From JACIWG01 sp049969935 (GTDB lineage: Archaea; Thermoproteota; Nitrososphaeria; JACIWG01), in contig JBMFNX010000003.1 in NCBI GenBank assembly GCA_049969935.1, positions 1-64,000 on the forward strand: a DNA stretch of 64,000 bases, in the 5' to 3' direction. Positions 17,164 to 26,094 of this stretch are shown here, piece after piece; position 1 is the first letter of the stretch; the number at the start of each line of letters is the position of its first letter. The notes below the pieces were generated by a model. It did no database searches. It was not told the origin of the DNA and saw only the letters and a program-made list of their open reading frames with translations. Position numbers and translations under genes: made by a program.

Positions 17164-18807
17164 TTAATCTTCCTCCAAAAACCTTTTCACATAATCATTT
17201 TTTATGTGGGCTTTAAATTTGCGCTCATACTCTTCCCTAACCCTTTTCAGAATACTGTTGTAGTCAACTATCTTTACAACTGCAGGATACTTTAAAGCGC
17301 TTCCGTATACAAGAAATTCTTGTCTTCTTAAGGATGTGACGAGAGGCTTAAAAAGTTGTGTAAGTTTCAAGCTTGATGTTGCAGTATCCACATCCCTTTC
17401 TATACTTGTGGCTCCTACAAAAAAGTTCCAGACCATACCGAAAACATTTTCATCAATTTGGGAAGGAGTTTGGTCTATTATTCCCAACACAATCCCCCTC
17501 TTTCTCAGCTCCCTAGCAATTAATCCAAGTGGACTACTTTCCCTCACACCTGGATTTAGGAACTTGTGTGCTTCTTCAACAAAAATTATAATCCTGTTCC
17601 TTACACCTTCACCTACACTCTTACCCACGTAAGCCTCTCTCAATCTTCTTGAAATGTAGTTTACAATGAACATGTAAAGTGCTTCTAGGTCACCATATTT
17701 TCCAAAAGATACTACAATATTCTTTCCATCTTCCAGCTCTTTTAAAAGCTCTTGACATGTGTCATCTGTTTCAGAAAACTGTGGCAGGTTTTTGAATATT
17801 GAAAGCCTTCGTGAAAGTGCTCTTAAGCTTGTTATAGTCTGTGTATCGAAACCCATATCTTTAAGGTCTTGGTTCGTGTAGTCGTTAAAGTTTATGATAG
17901 CGTCAAACCAGTTTCCAGCAATTTCATTAAGCTTATCCTTAAGAGATTGAAGGTTTAATGCTCCAACACCAGATATTTTCAGTAACTCGCTTAATGCTAT
18001 AATGTCTTCAACTTCAATTTTCTCCTTCTTTATCCTAAATTCTTTGGCCAAAGTACCCCTCTTAAACTCTTTTTCAATTTCTCCTACAAGCTCGTGGTCA
18101 ACACAATAAACTTTGAATTCTTCTGGAAAAGATTGTGCTACACCAGGCGCTAGGATTGTTTGTGATGGAGTCTTTAATTTTAAACCATATTCTGAATGCA
18201 TGTCAAATATTAGTTGTGTCGTAGGTATATCTTCGCCAGCTAATACAGAATTTTTTGAGTACAATAGTATGTATGCTGCAAGAAGATTGCCTAAGACACT
18301 TTTTCCAGTACCAGACTTTCCAAATATTCCGAAAGAATTTTGAACCATTACACTAACATCCAATGGCACACTATATTCTGAAGGCCTAATCGTTCCTAGA
18401 GGATACCTTTTTTGCCAATCTATTTTGCCATAAAATGCTTCCGCAGCATCTTCAGTCAAAAGCTTACATTTTGAAAGATAGTCTGGAATTGTTAGAGCTT
18501 CATCAACTCTATCACCTGAAGCGCAGGCTATTGGTATACAGTTGAGCTTAGATGTTAAAAGTATGTCTGAAAGTAGATGTTTTGTAAACGTCGGTTTTCT
18601 AGCCATGTTTACGGTTACTGCTGTGCCAGGTGAATCTGCGATAATATCGTTTACTATCATAAGATAGCTTCCCCTCCCGCTTTCTGCAACCACACAGTAT
18701 CCAACTTCAATTTCCTCATGCACCCTATTTTGTAGTTGAACTAGAGTACCCTTGGAATATGCTCCTCCAACAACAAAACCGATAACATTATCTTCGTTAG
18801 TCAACAA
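17164..18807 (-). CDS. herA: HerA DNA-translocating ATPase
   Basis: HerA is the hexameric FtsK/HerA-superfamily motor that drives the NurA nuclease in archaeal end resection. The N-terminal beta-rich HAS-barrel (about residues 1-110) is followed by Walker A GKSGTGKS (163-170), Walker B with IIIFVEEAHK, and the arginine-finger region around RELRKRGIV and IDQTPSQID. At 547 residues it is a full-length HerA. Its start overlaps the end of the upstream 201-residue gene by 11 bases. The operon order nurA-x-herA-mre11-rad50 supports the call. Confidence 0.95.
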   Translation of the reverse strand: MLTNEDNVIGFVVGGAYSKGTLVQLQNRVHEEIEVGYCVVAESGRGSYLMIVNDIIADSPGTAVTVNMARKPTFTKHLLSDILLTSKLNCIPIACASGDRVDEALTIPDYLSKCKLLTEDAAEAFYGKIDWQKRYPLGTIRPSEYSVPLDVSVMVQNSFGIFGKSGTGKSVLGNLLAAYILLYSKNSVLAGEDIPTTQLIFDMHSEYGLKLKTPSQTILAPGVAQSFPEEFKVYCVDHELVGEIEKEFKRGTLAKEFRIKKEKIEVEDIIALSELLKISGVGALNLQSLKDKLNEIAGNWFDAIINFNDYTNQDLKDMGFDTQTITSLRALSRRLSIFKNLPQFSETDDTCQELLKELEDGKNIVVSFGKYGDLEALYMFIVNYISRRLREAYVGKSVGEGVRNRIIIFVEEAHKFLNPGVRESSPLGLIARELRKRGIVLGIIDQTPSQIDENVFGMVWNFFVGATSIERDVDTATSSLKLTQLFKPLVTSLRRQEFLVYGSALKYPAVVKIVDYNSILKRVREEYERKFKAHIKNDYVKRFLEED

Positions 18808-19402
18808 TATTCACCAGCAAGCGTATAAGCTCATCTTCTCCCCGAATATGTAGCATTTTCACGGCACCCTTCAAAAATTCGAGAAACTCGTTTTCACCTA
18901 ATATTGATTTAACTTTTCTAACGTGGCTTAAGACAGCTTCAACACCATACTCATTATATATTAGGTGCAGATAATCGCATGGGATTCTAAGAAACGCTCT
19001 AACATCCTCTGGATCCATTTTATAGACTTGATCATGCACTATAGCATGATGCAAGTTTGAAGCGTGAACAAATCTTCCTTCAAGAAGTTCTCCGACAATC
19101 ACTGCCTCATATGCATTATATATCCTGTCTTTTAGCTCCGGTAACGTTCTATCAATTTCTTCTGGACCCATCCTAAGCCTAGAAGGTCTTGTAGAACCTG
19201 TTCCAACAATCACAAGTTTTGTGCTTGCAACCACACCAACCAATATGTTTCCACCGTTACTGACAACAATAAATGTTCCCCTCTCAATAGACTGTACTAT
19301 AGAGTTTCTGTGAAGCTCAAATTCTATCTTCTCATAAGTTGAGGATATAACTTCTCCAATAGAATTTTCTATTAAATAATAGTTTCCTTTAAGCGCACAC
19401 AC
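18797..19402 (-). CDS. Lone HAS-barrel-like protein in the nurA-herA operon
   Basis: I know no standard name for this 201-residue protein. Residues of about 10-75 (IGEVISSTYEKIEFEL, then ERGTFIVVSNGGNILVGVVAST) follow the beta-barrel pattern of HerA's own N-terminal HAS domain, but no ATPase domain follows. Instead there is a mixed region with HASNLHHAIVHDQVYKM and a helical C-terminus. It overlaps nurA by one base and herA by eleven, so it is made with both. It may be an adaptor or cap for the HerA-NurA motor. The similarity to HAS is my reading and needs a profile search. Confidence 0.65.
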   Translation of the reverse strand: MCALKGNYYLIENSIGEVISSTYEKIEFELHRNSIVQSIERGTFIVVSNGGNILVGVVASTKLVIVGTGSTRPSRLRMGPEEIDRTLPELKDRIYNAYEAVIVGELLEGRFVHASNLHHAIVHDQVYKMDPEDVRAFLRIPCDYLHLIYNEYGVEAVLSHVRKVKSILGENEFLEFLKGAVKMLHIRGEDELIRLLVNIVD

Positions 19403-20640
19403 TATAGGACACCCCTAGCCTTTAACTCGTTCTTCCTAGAAAACTTGACTTCAAGATTATAACCATATTTTTTGCAGAGCTCTAAAGCCTTATTGTACAC
19501 GATTTCGTGAACAACATTCCTATCCTTTCCTGACAGTACAGCAAGCTCATGCGCTCTCGATAAAGTTAAAGGATATCCTCCTGAAAGGATGGAGTCTGCA
19601 ACAACAGCTTTATGAACCAAATTAACAGCATTCTCATCTTTTTCAAAAAATATTTTTGGGAACTCGACACGCAATATACTTTCATCCACTCTAACATAGA
19701 ATGCTATTAGGTCAACATACAGTTTTTCCGCTGAATCTGCGATGACAGAATTTAGGGGCCTAAAGTATGGTGTCCTAGAATAATTTTCTGTTAAAACATT
19801 ATAGAGGAAATGTTTGTCACAGAATGTTTTAAAAGTCCTTTCTTGCTCAGAAAAATTGGAACAATGGGAACATTTGGCACCCTTGCATATTTTACATTTA
19901 AGCCCACAGTTGACAAGACCCCTGTCAAGGCTAAAGTATACTGCAACCGGAAATATGTTGAGCTCATAAAGTTTTCTAAGATAATCGTTCAATGAATCCA
20001 AAAGAAGTTTCCTCCTTTCACCAGTATAGTTTCTAGCATATGATACAGAAAGTGATTCATCAAGAAATAGTATAAATGGTGTATGCTGATGAAACTTTTC
20101 ATTTAAAAGTTTTAATGTTAGCATCCAATTCCACATCTGATAATGCTCGTCTTCAAAAAGCTTTATCTCATGGTCTGTAGAATATAGTTCATCTCCAACC
20201 TTAACATCATCCAATACCTCTTCAAAATAGCGACCATTTTTTCTTAAAAATACTGCAACTTGAGTGTAAGCATACAGTAGGTTCAGGTGAAGATTATGTC
20301 TAATTGTACTAGAATCAGTTCCACACACGCTTATTTCATCTAATACTTTATTAACCCACTCAAACCTTCTACTCCCATCTTCACAGGGGCCTTCTTCTAA
20401 GATAACTTGTCCCCTATCCCAAAAACCATCTTCTAAAGGAAATGCAATACTTCCTAAAACACTTATACAACTTTTATCATCAACAATCGTCTCCCTAATC
20501 TCTCGAGGGTCAAGACTAAATGGATTATATTGCTCAAACTTTTCATTCAAATTCTTATATCCAGATATGCTCTCAAAAATTTTTTTCTCTTTCAATATAA
20601 GGTTTTGGCTTAATCTTTGTATAGAAAGTTCTTGGAGCAT
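19402..20640 (-). CDS. nurA: NurA 5'-3' nuclease with Cys-rich insertion
   Basis: NurA digests DNA strands as HerA translocates, exposing 3' ends for recombination. The RNase-H-like core is visible: CGTDSSTI with Asp109, LFLDES with Asp194, and the PVAVYFSLDR strand near 231-240. Right after that strand come C245, C249, C252, C257 and C260, with C274 further on, a compact set that could hold zinc or an Fe-S cluster and is not typical of the NurAs I know. At 412 residues it is of ordinary to slightly long size. It is the first gene of the five-gene repair operon. Confidence 0.85.
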   Translation of the reverse strand: MLQELSIQRLSQNLILKEKKIFESISGYKNLNEKFEQYNPFSLDPREIRETIVDDKSCISVLGSIAFPLEDGFWDRGQVILEEGPCEDGSRRFEWVNKVLDEISVCGTDSSTIRHNLHLNLLYAYTQVAVFLRKNGRYFEEVLDDVKVGDELYSTDHEIKLFEDEHYQMWNWMLTLKLLNEKFHQHTPFILFLDESLSVSYARNYTGERRKLLLDSLNDYLRKLYELNIFPVAVYFSLDRGLVNCGLKCKICKGAKCSHCSNFSEQERTFKTFCDKHFLYNVLTENYSRTPYFRPLNSVIADSAEKLYVDLIAFYVRVDESILRVEFPKIFFEKDENAVNLVHKAVVADSILSGGYPLTLSRAHELAVLSGKDRNVVHEIVYNKALELCKKYGYNLEVKFSRKNELKARGVL

Positions 20641-20680
20641 ACACCTTGATTTGAACTACAAAATTATAAAAACGTTTAAC

Positions 20681-21766
20681 CTACCCTCCTCTTAGATATA
20701 GTCTAATACTTTTTACAAAAATATATCCGATAAGAGCCTGTCTAATAATTGCAACCCACTGAACAGGACTCTCTAGACTCCACGGATTACTAGAACTAAA
20801 CATTGGAGTAAACCACCAAAATAGTATCATCACATTTAAAATGTGAGAAAACATGTATGGAACATATTCTCTGCATGAGAGAGCAAAAAAGGGCGACAGC
20901 ATAATCATGTACTGGGGTGGAAACTTGAAACTTGATATTACGAAAGCCGTCAAAATTAGCCAACACTTGTCAACGACATCAACTTTCTTTAAATCATATA
21001 TTAGATATCCGAGGATAAAGATTAGTCCAGCGGAAACACCCTTATTCCATTGCTGAAAAATTGCAAGCCAACTGTCTTCAACAACCCAGCCAGCCTGGTA
21101 AATGTAAGGGTATAGGAAGCCATCAAAATTTACTATCATAAAATAAATGTTAGTGATAAGCCATCCCAAGAATGTGAAAAGGGCGAAAATAATCTTTTCC
21201 CTTTTCTCTTTAAAATATTGTATCATGTATGGGAAAGCGAGAATAGGTATTATCCTGGCTGAAGCACTTAAGCCAAGAAAAACACCAGAAGATTTGACAG
21301 AACCCTTCAACAGGAAAAGTAGTGAAGCTAGTAGAAGGAATATTCCGAACCAGTCAAAGCTATATATACTATAGAATATGAATGTTGGAGTAAAAACAGT
21401 GTACAAGCATATTTTAGAAACACTAACATTCCTCTTGCATCCTATATTGTAAACTATGTAAAGACTTCCAATCATGCATACAAAGGATACAAAAGCAAAA
21501 ACAAGATAATATCCATAAACATTTCCAGTCAACGTTGCAATATAGAGAACAAGTCCAGAAAATGAGGGATATTCAAGATTATATTCGACATAAGGTATTT
21601 TACCCATTCTAACATCATATCTGTTCCAGAGAACATCTATAATATCACTATAATAGTTAGGCCTCAATCCTGGAAAATGGATCCAGAAACTTAGAATAAA
21701 AAATGTTACCGCTGAAGACAAAAGAATAACCAAATCTTTCTCCTCAAAATCTCGGACATTACCCAT
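20681..21766 (-). CDS. Polytopic membrane glycosyltransferase, GT87/DUF2029-like
   Basis: This 361-residue protein has about ten membrane segments. A first luminal-side loop carries YYSDIIDVLW and GKIPYVEYNLEYP, an arrangement seen in polyprenol-phosphate-sugar-dependent mannosyltransferases (GT-C fold, GT87/DUF2029), where the Asp near SDI is the presumed catalytic acid. It probably uses a dolichol-linked sugar to modify surface glycans or lipids. It lies 40 bases upstream of nurA on the same strand and may be transcribed with it, though the functions look unrelated. Confidence 0.65.
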   Translation of the reverse strand: MGNVRDFEEKDLVILLSSAVTFFILSFWIHFPGLRPNYYSDIIDVLWNRYDVRMGKIPYVEYNLEYPSFSGLVLYIATLTGNVYGYYLVFAFVSFVCMIGSLYIVYNIGCKRNVSVSKICLYTVFTPTFIFYSIYSFDWFGIFLLLASLLFLLKGSVKSSGVFLGLSASARIIPILAFPYMIQYFKEKREKIIFALFTFLGWLITNIYFMIVNFDGFLYPYIYQAGWVVEDSWLAIFQQWNKGVSAGLIFILGYLIYDLKKVDVVDKCWLILTAFVISSFKFPPQYMIMLSPFFALSCREYVPYMFSHILNVMILFWWFTPMFSSSNPWSLESPVQWVAIIRQALIGYIFVKSIRLYLRGG

Positions 21767-22004
21767 TAAGATTTACAAATTTTATAATATTATTTAAAGA
21801 TTTCTTTAAACTATAACTTATGACGCTAAGATAAAGTTGGCTGATATACTTATTGTTCCAATTTACGATTTCGCCTTTTTCCCACAAATTAAACTCAAAC
21901 ACGCATATTAAACCCTAAACATTTCTGAAAACATTAACAATAGACAAACTTTAAAATTAACATTGCTTAGAAAAAAGGTTATATTTTAGTAATTCATGTT
22001 TATT

Positions 22005-22150
22005 ATGATGAGTCAAGAATGGTTTCCGAATAAGCTAGAGAAGGGTAATCGGGCTAGAAAGAGCTGCTGAAATCATTGTTACTGATTATGATGTTATAAT
22101 TGCTTTAAATAAATGCTGTTTTAAGAGATGTTGTAACCAAGCAGGATATA
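22005..22150 (+). pseudogene. Possible broken 5' part of the following small gene
   Basis: An ATG at 22005 opens a 21-codon frame beginning MMSQEWFPNKLEKGN. A second frame then reads GLERAAEIIVTDYDVIIALN without a stop, and a third, AVLRDVVTKQDI, runs into the ATG at 22151. All three are protein-like and would join into one longer protein if two single-base shifts are assumed. The rest of 21767-22004 is AT-rich with no gene; GTTATATTTTA near 21979 may be the promoter. This is a weak call. Confidence 0.3.
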
Positions 22151-22357
22151 ATGGAATTTATGAATGGAGTGAGATGGGGAATTTCACGGTTAGAGAACGA
22201 GTTTAAAAACTATGTGGATAAAAGAATTGATGACTTGAATAGGAGAATTGGTGATTTAAACAATCTTGTAAGAGTCAGCCTTATAGCAATCGTAGTCACT
22301 TTAGTTACTGCTATACTCGTACCATTCATATTAAAATTTTTTAACATTTTAGTATAA
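22151..22357 (+). CDS. Small coiled-coil protein with one C-terminal TM segment
   Basis: This 68-residue protein is of no known family. Residues of about 10-38 form a charged heptad-like helix (LENEFKNYVDKRIDDLNRRI), followed by one strong membrane segment (VSLIAIVVTLVTAILVPFIL). The shape is that of a tail-anchored membrane protein. It may be the intact end of a longer frameshifted gene that begins at 22005. No ribosome-binding site is visible. Confidence 0.45.
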   Translation: MEFMNGVRWGISRLENEFKNYVDKRIDDLNRRIGDLNNLVRVSLIAIVVTLVTAILVPFILKFFNILV

Positions 22358-22386
22358 TAAAGGGATAAAGATTAAGGATTGTCTGA

Positions 22387-22887
22387 TTAACGTGTGATTG
22401 TAGAGTTTGTTTTAGTTTCTATTTGGATTATTGGCGGTTTCATGATCATTATGGTGCATGTTTCTACTCCCGTCCAAACTTCTACCGTGTACGTTCGTGG
22501 AAAATAGCTTCTAATGTACATGATATCTTCTTCTGTCAAAGATATTTCTTTGAACACTATACGCCATTCTGTCCACAAACGTCTTTCATGATATCCTTCG
22601 TAGGAGAAGCCGACTTCTTTAAAGGCTTCACCGAACCTATCCTTTAAAGCAGACCTGAGCACATCATACTCGAGCACGCTAGCATTATAGTATAATGCAG
22701 AAATATCAACATAATCGCTTGTACCGTTACCCTTCCAAACCAGCCTTGGACCACCAGTATTCTGAGCGCCAGTTTCTACAGGATTATGATATAAAGTTGT
22801 AGAAGTGAAGAAGATAATTAAAGCAAACGATAGAATAATTAAAATATAGGAAATCTTTTGACTAATTCTCTTAGGTTGTTGGCTCAT
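22387..22887 (-). CDS. Membrane-anchored extracellular protein of unknown function
   Basis: The 166-residue protein begins with a basic stretch (SQQPKRISQKIS) and a single hydrophobic segment (about residues 12-31), then a soluble domain outside the membrane with several Asn-X-Ser/Thr sites. It ends in a Thr/Ser/Asn-rich tail. Residues 45-150 alternate strands and helices but match no fold I recognise. It is likely an N-terminal anchor or uncleaved signal. It reads leftward, convergent with the small coiled-coil gene, with its own promoter region. Confidence 0.6.
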   Translation of the reverse strand: MSQQPKRISQKISYILIILSFALIIFFTSTTLYHNPVETGAQNTGGPRLVWKGNGTSDYVDISALYYNASVLEYDVLRSALKDRFGEAFKEVGFSYEGYHERRLWTEWRIVFKEISLTEEDIMYIRSYFPRTYTVEVWTGVETCTIMIMKPPIIQIETKTNSTITR

Positions 22888-22984
22888 ACTATGGTTCAGA
22901 ATATATGTTTGAAGACTGTCAATATATATTGCTCAAATGGCGTGTGAATGTAATTAAATGCTGTTGAATTAAAAATGTTGACAA

Positions 22985-24004
22985 TTATATGAGATTTTTA
23001 TAAAATTCTATTGGTTTTAGTTCAGTTAATTCACCGCCTTTTTCGACTATATGTTTTCTAATGTCAACACATAAATGGCATTTTGAAATATATCCTTCTC
23101 TGCTTTCTTTGTAATCAAATTCTTTTACTCCAATATTGTATAGAAGTCGAATATCTGTTATTAGAGCTTTAATTATGGGAAGTTCATCTAAAATTATGCC
23201 ATCAAAGATTGTTTCATAATCTTTTACATTCCCCAAAGACATTCCACCACAATAGCCTGGAATATAGTTTCCATAGTTGTCTATGTGAATATGCCAGTTT
23301 CTTGTAATCTCATGATAACATGATCGTCCGAAAAAATATTTTGCAGGATACTTTTTAAATAACATGCTTAGCTTGTAGACTTTACGTCCCATAGGTAAAA
23401 GTTCTATATAGTATGCCCAGGTAAGGTCAACCCTTTCTAAGAATTCTTTAAATGAGAGGGTTGCTTTTATGTTAAGTTTTTTGAACAACATTCTATAATA
23501 TTCTTGATAGACCATTAGATTTTTTTGAAAGACTTCATATCCGATGTTTATCGCCCTTTCCGTTCTTTCAAATGGAACATGCTCTAAAAGGAATGGGTTA
23601 ACACTTACAAGTACACCATTTAGGCCGTAGCCTTTTAATTCTTTAAAACGTTCCCTAACAATTTCATCACAGGTGCACCAGAAGCAGTTTGTTTCAACAA
23701 ACATTGATGGAATATTATATTTCTTTGCAACTTTAACCGCCTCAGATAGTAGACTGAAATTGAGAAATGGTTCGCCTCCGGTAAAATGTAGGCCTACATT
23801 GACACCAACATTTCGTGGACCGAGGGGGCTTTGAATTATTGTCTCTGAAAGCTTAGAAATTATATATTCAAGTTGATTTGAACTCATCCAATCAGCCGGC
23901 CAATTTGGGGAAGAAGCATACATACAATGTTTGCAGCTACTATTGCATTTGTAGGATAATATTATTCCAGCAGACAATGGCTTTGGTATTAGGAGCTTCT
24001 CCAT
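22985..24004 (-). CDS. Radical SAM protein with SPASM-like C-terminal cysteines
   Basis: The radical SAM cluster motif is CNSSCKHC (Cys21, 25, 28). FTGGEP near residues 75-80 is the SAM-binding GGE motif. Extra cysteines occur at 108, 111 and 113 (NCFWCTC), 230, 253, and in the pair CHLC at 310/313. The last group resembles the SPASM/twitch auxiliary-cluster region of peptide- and protein-modifying radical SAM enzymes. I start at the ATG at 24004; the codon before it is TTG. It is divergent from an M28-like peptidase with only 65 bases between. The substrate is unknown. Confidence 0.75.
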   Translation of the reverse strand: MEKLLIPKPLSAGIILSYKCNSSCKHCMYASSPNWPADWMSSNQLEYIISKLSETIIQSPLGPRNVGVNVGLHFTGGEPFLNFSLLSEAVKVAKKYNIPSMFVETNCFWCTCDEIVRERFKELKGYGLNGVLVSVNPFLLEHVPFERTERAINIGYEVFQKNLMVYQEYYRMLFKKLNIKATLSFKEFLERVDLTWAYYIELLPMGRKVYKLSMLFKKYPAKYFFGRSCYHEITRNWHIHIDNYGNYIPGYCGGMSLGNVKDYETIFDGIILDELPIIKALITDIRLLYNIGVKEFDYKESREGYISKCHLCVDIRKHIVEKGGELTELKPIEFYKNLI

Positions 24005-24069
24005 CAAATCTTGTTCGTAGCCTATTATTTAAAAAATATTTTATATTCTCATTATGTTAGGCTAAATGA

Positions 24070-26091
24070 ATGATAAAAGAAACTTTTGAGACTATTGGAA
24101 GAGAATATTCTGGGGAAAGGGCTAAAAATTTTGTAAGCGAACTAATAAATTTTCATAGAATCCAGGGAAGCCCAGGATATAGGAAGGCTGCAGAATATGT
24201 TTACAATGTTCTCAAAAGTGGTGGCCTAGAATGTGAAATATTAAAGTTTCCTGCTGCAGAAGATGTAACCTTTTGGAATTATGGGTCGTTTCAAGAGAGT
24301 GATATAGAGGATGCTAAACTTTTTCTTATAACAGAAGATGGAGAGGAAAAGATTGCAGACTATTCAGTGAACAAGTTTTCAATTATACAAAGGAGTGCGC
24401 CTACACCTGATGATGGAATAATTACAGAACTTGTGGTTTTGGAAAAAGGTGATACTGAAGAAGAGTATGATAATGTTGATGTTAGGGGGAAAATTGTTTT
24501 TGCATCAGGAGATTTGAACGACGTCTATTCTTTGGCTGTTGAAAAAATGGGGGCAATTGGGATAATTACTGATAGGTTGAGGGAATGGCCTCCTGTTAGG
24601 GGGAAGATGGATTTGCCTGACGCTTTACAGTATTGTAGCTTTTGGTGGAATGCTTTTAAGAAAAAATGTTTTGGATTTGTTGTTTCACCGCGTACTGGTG
24701 TAAGGATTAGGGAGATTGCCAAGAATAAGAGGTTGAGGGTTAGGGCTTTTGTAAAAAGCAGAATATATGATGGGACATTTGAGGTTGTTTCTGCAAAAAT
24801 TAGGGGGGTTGAAGATAAAGAGGTTTTGTTTATTGCACATTTATGCCATCCACAGCCTTCAGCAAACGATAATGCTTCAGGTGTGGCTGCAGCAATTGAG
24901 GCGGCACTGGTTATTAATAGGTTGATTGTGGAGGGAAAGCTTAGAAGGCCTCAGAAGACTATAAGGTTCATTTTTGTTCCAGAAATAACTGGAACAGTAG
25001 CTTTTTTGAACGCCAATAGAGAACGTTTAGATTCTTTTGTTGCTGGCGTAAACCTTGACATGGTTGGAGAAGATCAAAGAGTTTGCGAAAGCATTTTAAT
25101 GATTGATGAGACACCATATTCGCTTCCAAGCTTTCTGAACGCCTACACAGAATACTTGTTCAATTTTATACCCAAAAAAATATGTTCATTTTCTGAAAGA
25201 GACCGTTTTCCATATATAAGGTACGAGTTCATAAAATTTTCTGGAGGAAGCGATCACGAAGTTCTATCGGATCCCAGTATTGGAGTACCTACTGTATCTT
25301 TTACAAACTGGCCTGACAAATTTTATCACACGTCAGAGGATACTTTAGATAAAGTTGACCCAAACATGCTTTGGCATGTTGGAACAGTATCTTCAACAAT
25401 AGCTTACACTGTTTCAAACCTTTCTCAAAAAGATTATGATTTTCTAGCACTATTGACAGAAAAATACTGTGAGAATAAAGTAAATAGCTTGATGAATGAG
25501 ATTATTTACAAAATATCTGAGATGGTTGAGGATAAAGTTAGTGAATGTGCTGAAGAGAAGATATATTTTATAAAAGAATGCCTTCACTTTTGGAGGGAAT
25601 GGCTTAGCAAAGCTGTAAATGGTTTGAGTAAACTAGATGGAGAAGGTGATTTAACAAGATTATCCGAATATTATGGAAGAAAGTTTACAGAGTTTACTAA
25701 CATGATGGAGAAACTTTTTAAAGAATATATTGAAAAAATTATTTTGGAAAAGGGATTTAAAACAGGCTCCATAAGAGGAGGGAGAATGGGTAAGATTGAG
25801 GGGAAAGCAGATAAAATTATTCCAAAAAGGACAAGTCCAGGACCAATAGACATAAAATTAAAAATAGACAGTTTAGAAAATGAATCTAAAGAAAGGGTTC
25901 GCAGTCTTATGAAACTTCGTGGTTGGAGAACCTGTTCAACACTCGCACTATTTTGGGCTGACGGAAAAAGGACTGTTCTGGACATATGGAGGATGCTTAA
26001 AATCGAGTATGGGCAAGTTGATTTAAAGAATTTAATTGACTGGTTCTATTTACTCGAGAAAATGGATTTTGTGAAAATAGAGAGAATCTAG
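24070..26091 (+). CDS. M28-type aminopeptidase-like protein with PA-like insert and C-terminal winged helix
   Basis: This long (673-residue) zinc-peptidase-like protein has an M28 catalytic core with HLCHPQPSANDNASG (His257 or His260, Asp267), VPEITG (Glu305), VNLDMVG (Asp330), SGGSDHEVL (Asp395, His396) and FYHTSED (His420). All expected zinc ligands are present. Residues of about 115-225 look like a protease-associated (PA) insert. A helical region follows, and the final 55 residues (RTCSTLALFWADGKRTVLDI onwards) look like a winged helix. The layout is close to DUF4910-type aminopeptidase-like proteins. No signal peptide is visible, so it is probably cytoplasmic. Confidence 0.75.
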   Translation: MIKETFETIGREYSGERAKNFVSELINFHRIQGSPGYRKAAEYVYNVLKSGGLECEILKFPAAEDVTFWNYGSFQESDIEDAKLFLITEDGEEKIADYSVNKFSIIQRSAPTPDDGIITELVVLEKGDTEEEYDNVDVRGKIVFASGDLNDVYSLAVEKMGAIGIITDRLREWPPVRGKMDLPDALQYCSFWWNAFKKKCFGFVVSPRTGVRIREIAKNKRLRVRAFVKSRIYDGTFEVVSAKIRGVEDKEVLFIAHLCHPQPSANDNASGVAAAIEAALVINRLIVEGKLRRPQKTIRFIFVPEITGTVAFLNANRERLDSFVAGVNLDMVGEDQRVCESILMIDETPYSLPSFLNAYTEYLFNFIPKKICSFSERDRFPYIRYEFIKFSGGSDHEVLSDPSIGVPTVSFTNWPDKFYHTSEDTLDKVDPNMLWHVGTVSSTIAYTVSNLSQKDYDFLALLTEKYCENKVNSLMNEIIYKISEMVEDKVSECAEEKIYFIKECLHFWREWLSKAVNGLSKLDGEGDLTRLSEYYGRKFTEFTNMMEKLFKEYIEKIILEKGFKTGSIRGGRMGKIEGKADKIIPKRTSPGPIDIKLKIDSLENESKERVRSLMKLRGWRTCSTLALFWADGKRTVLDIWRMLKIEYGQVDLKNLIDWFYLLEKMDFVKIERI

Positions 26092-26094
26092 ATT

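Noticed and set aside
20641..20680. TTGATTTGAAC resembling a tRNA T-arm
   Set aside because: No acceptor stem or anticodon arm can be folded around it. No tRNA was found by eye anywhere in the window.
22003..22075. Possible C/D box sRNA (ATGATGA ... CTGA)
   Set aside because: The C-like and D-like boxes occur, but no internal D'/C' pair or guide region could be identified, and the same stretch reads as protein.
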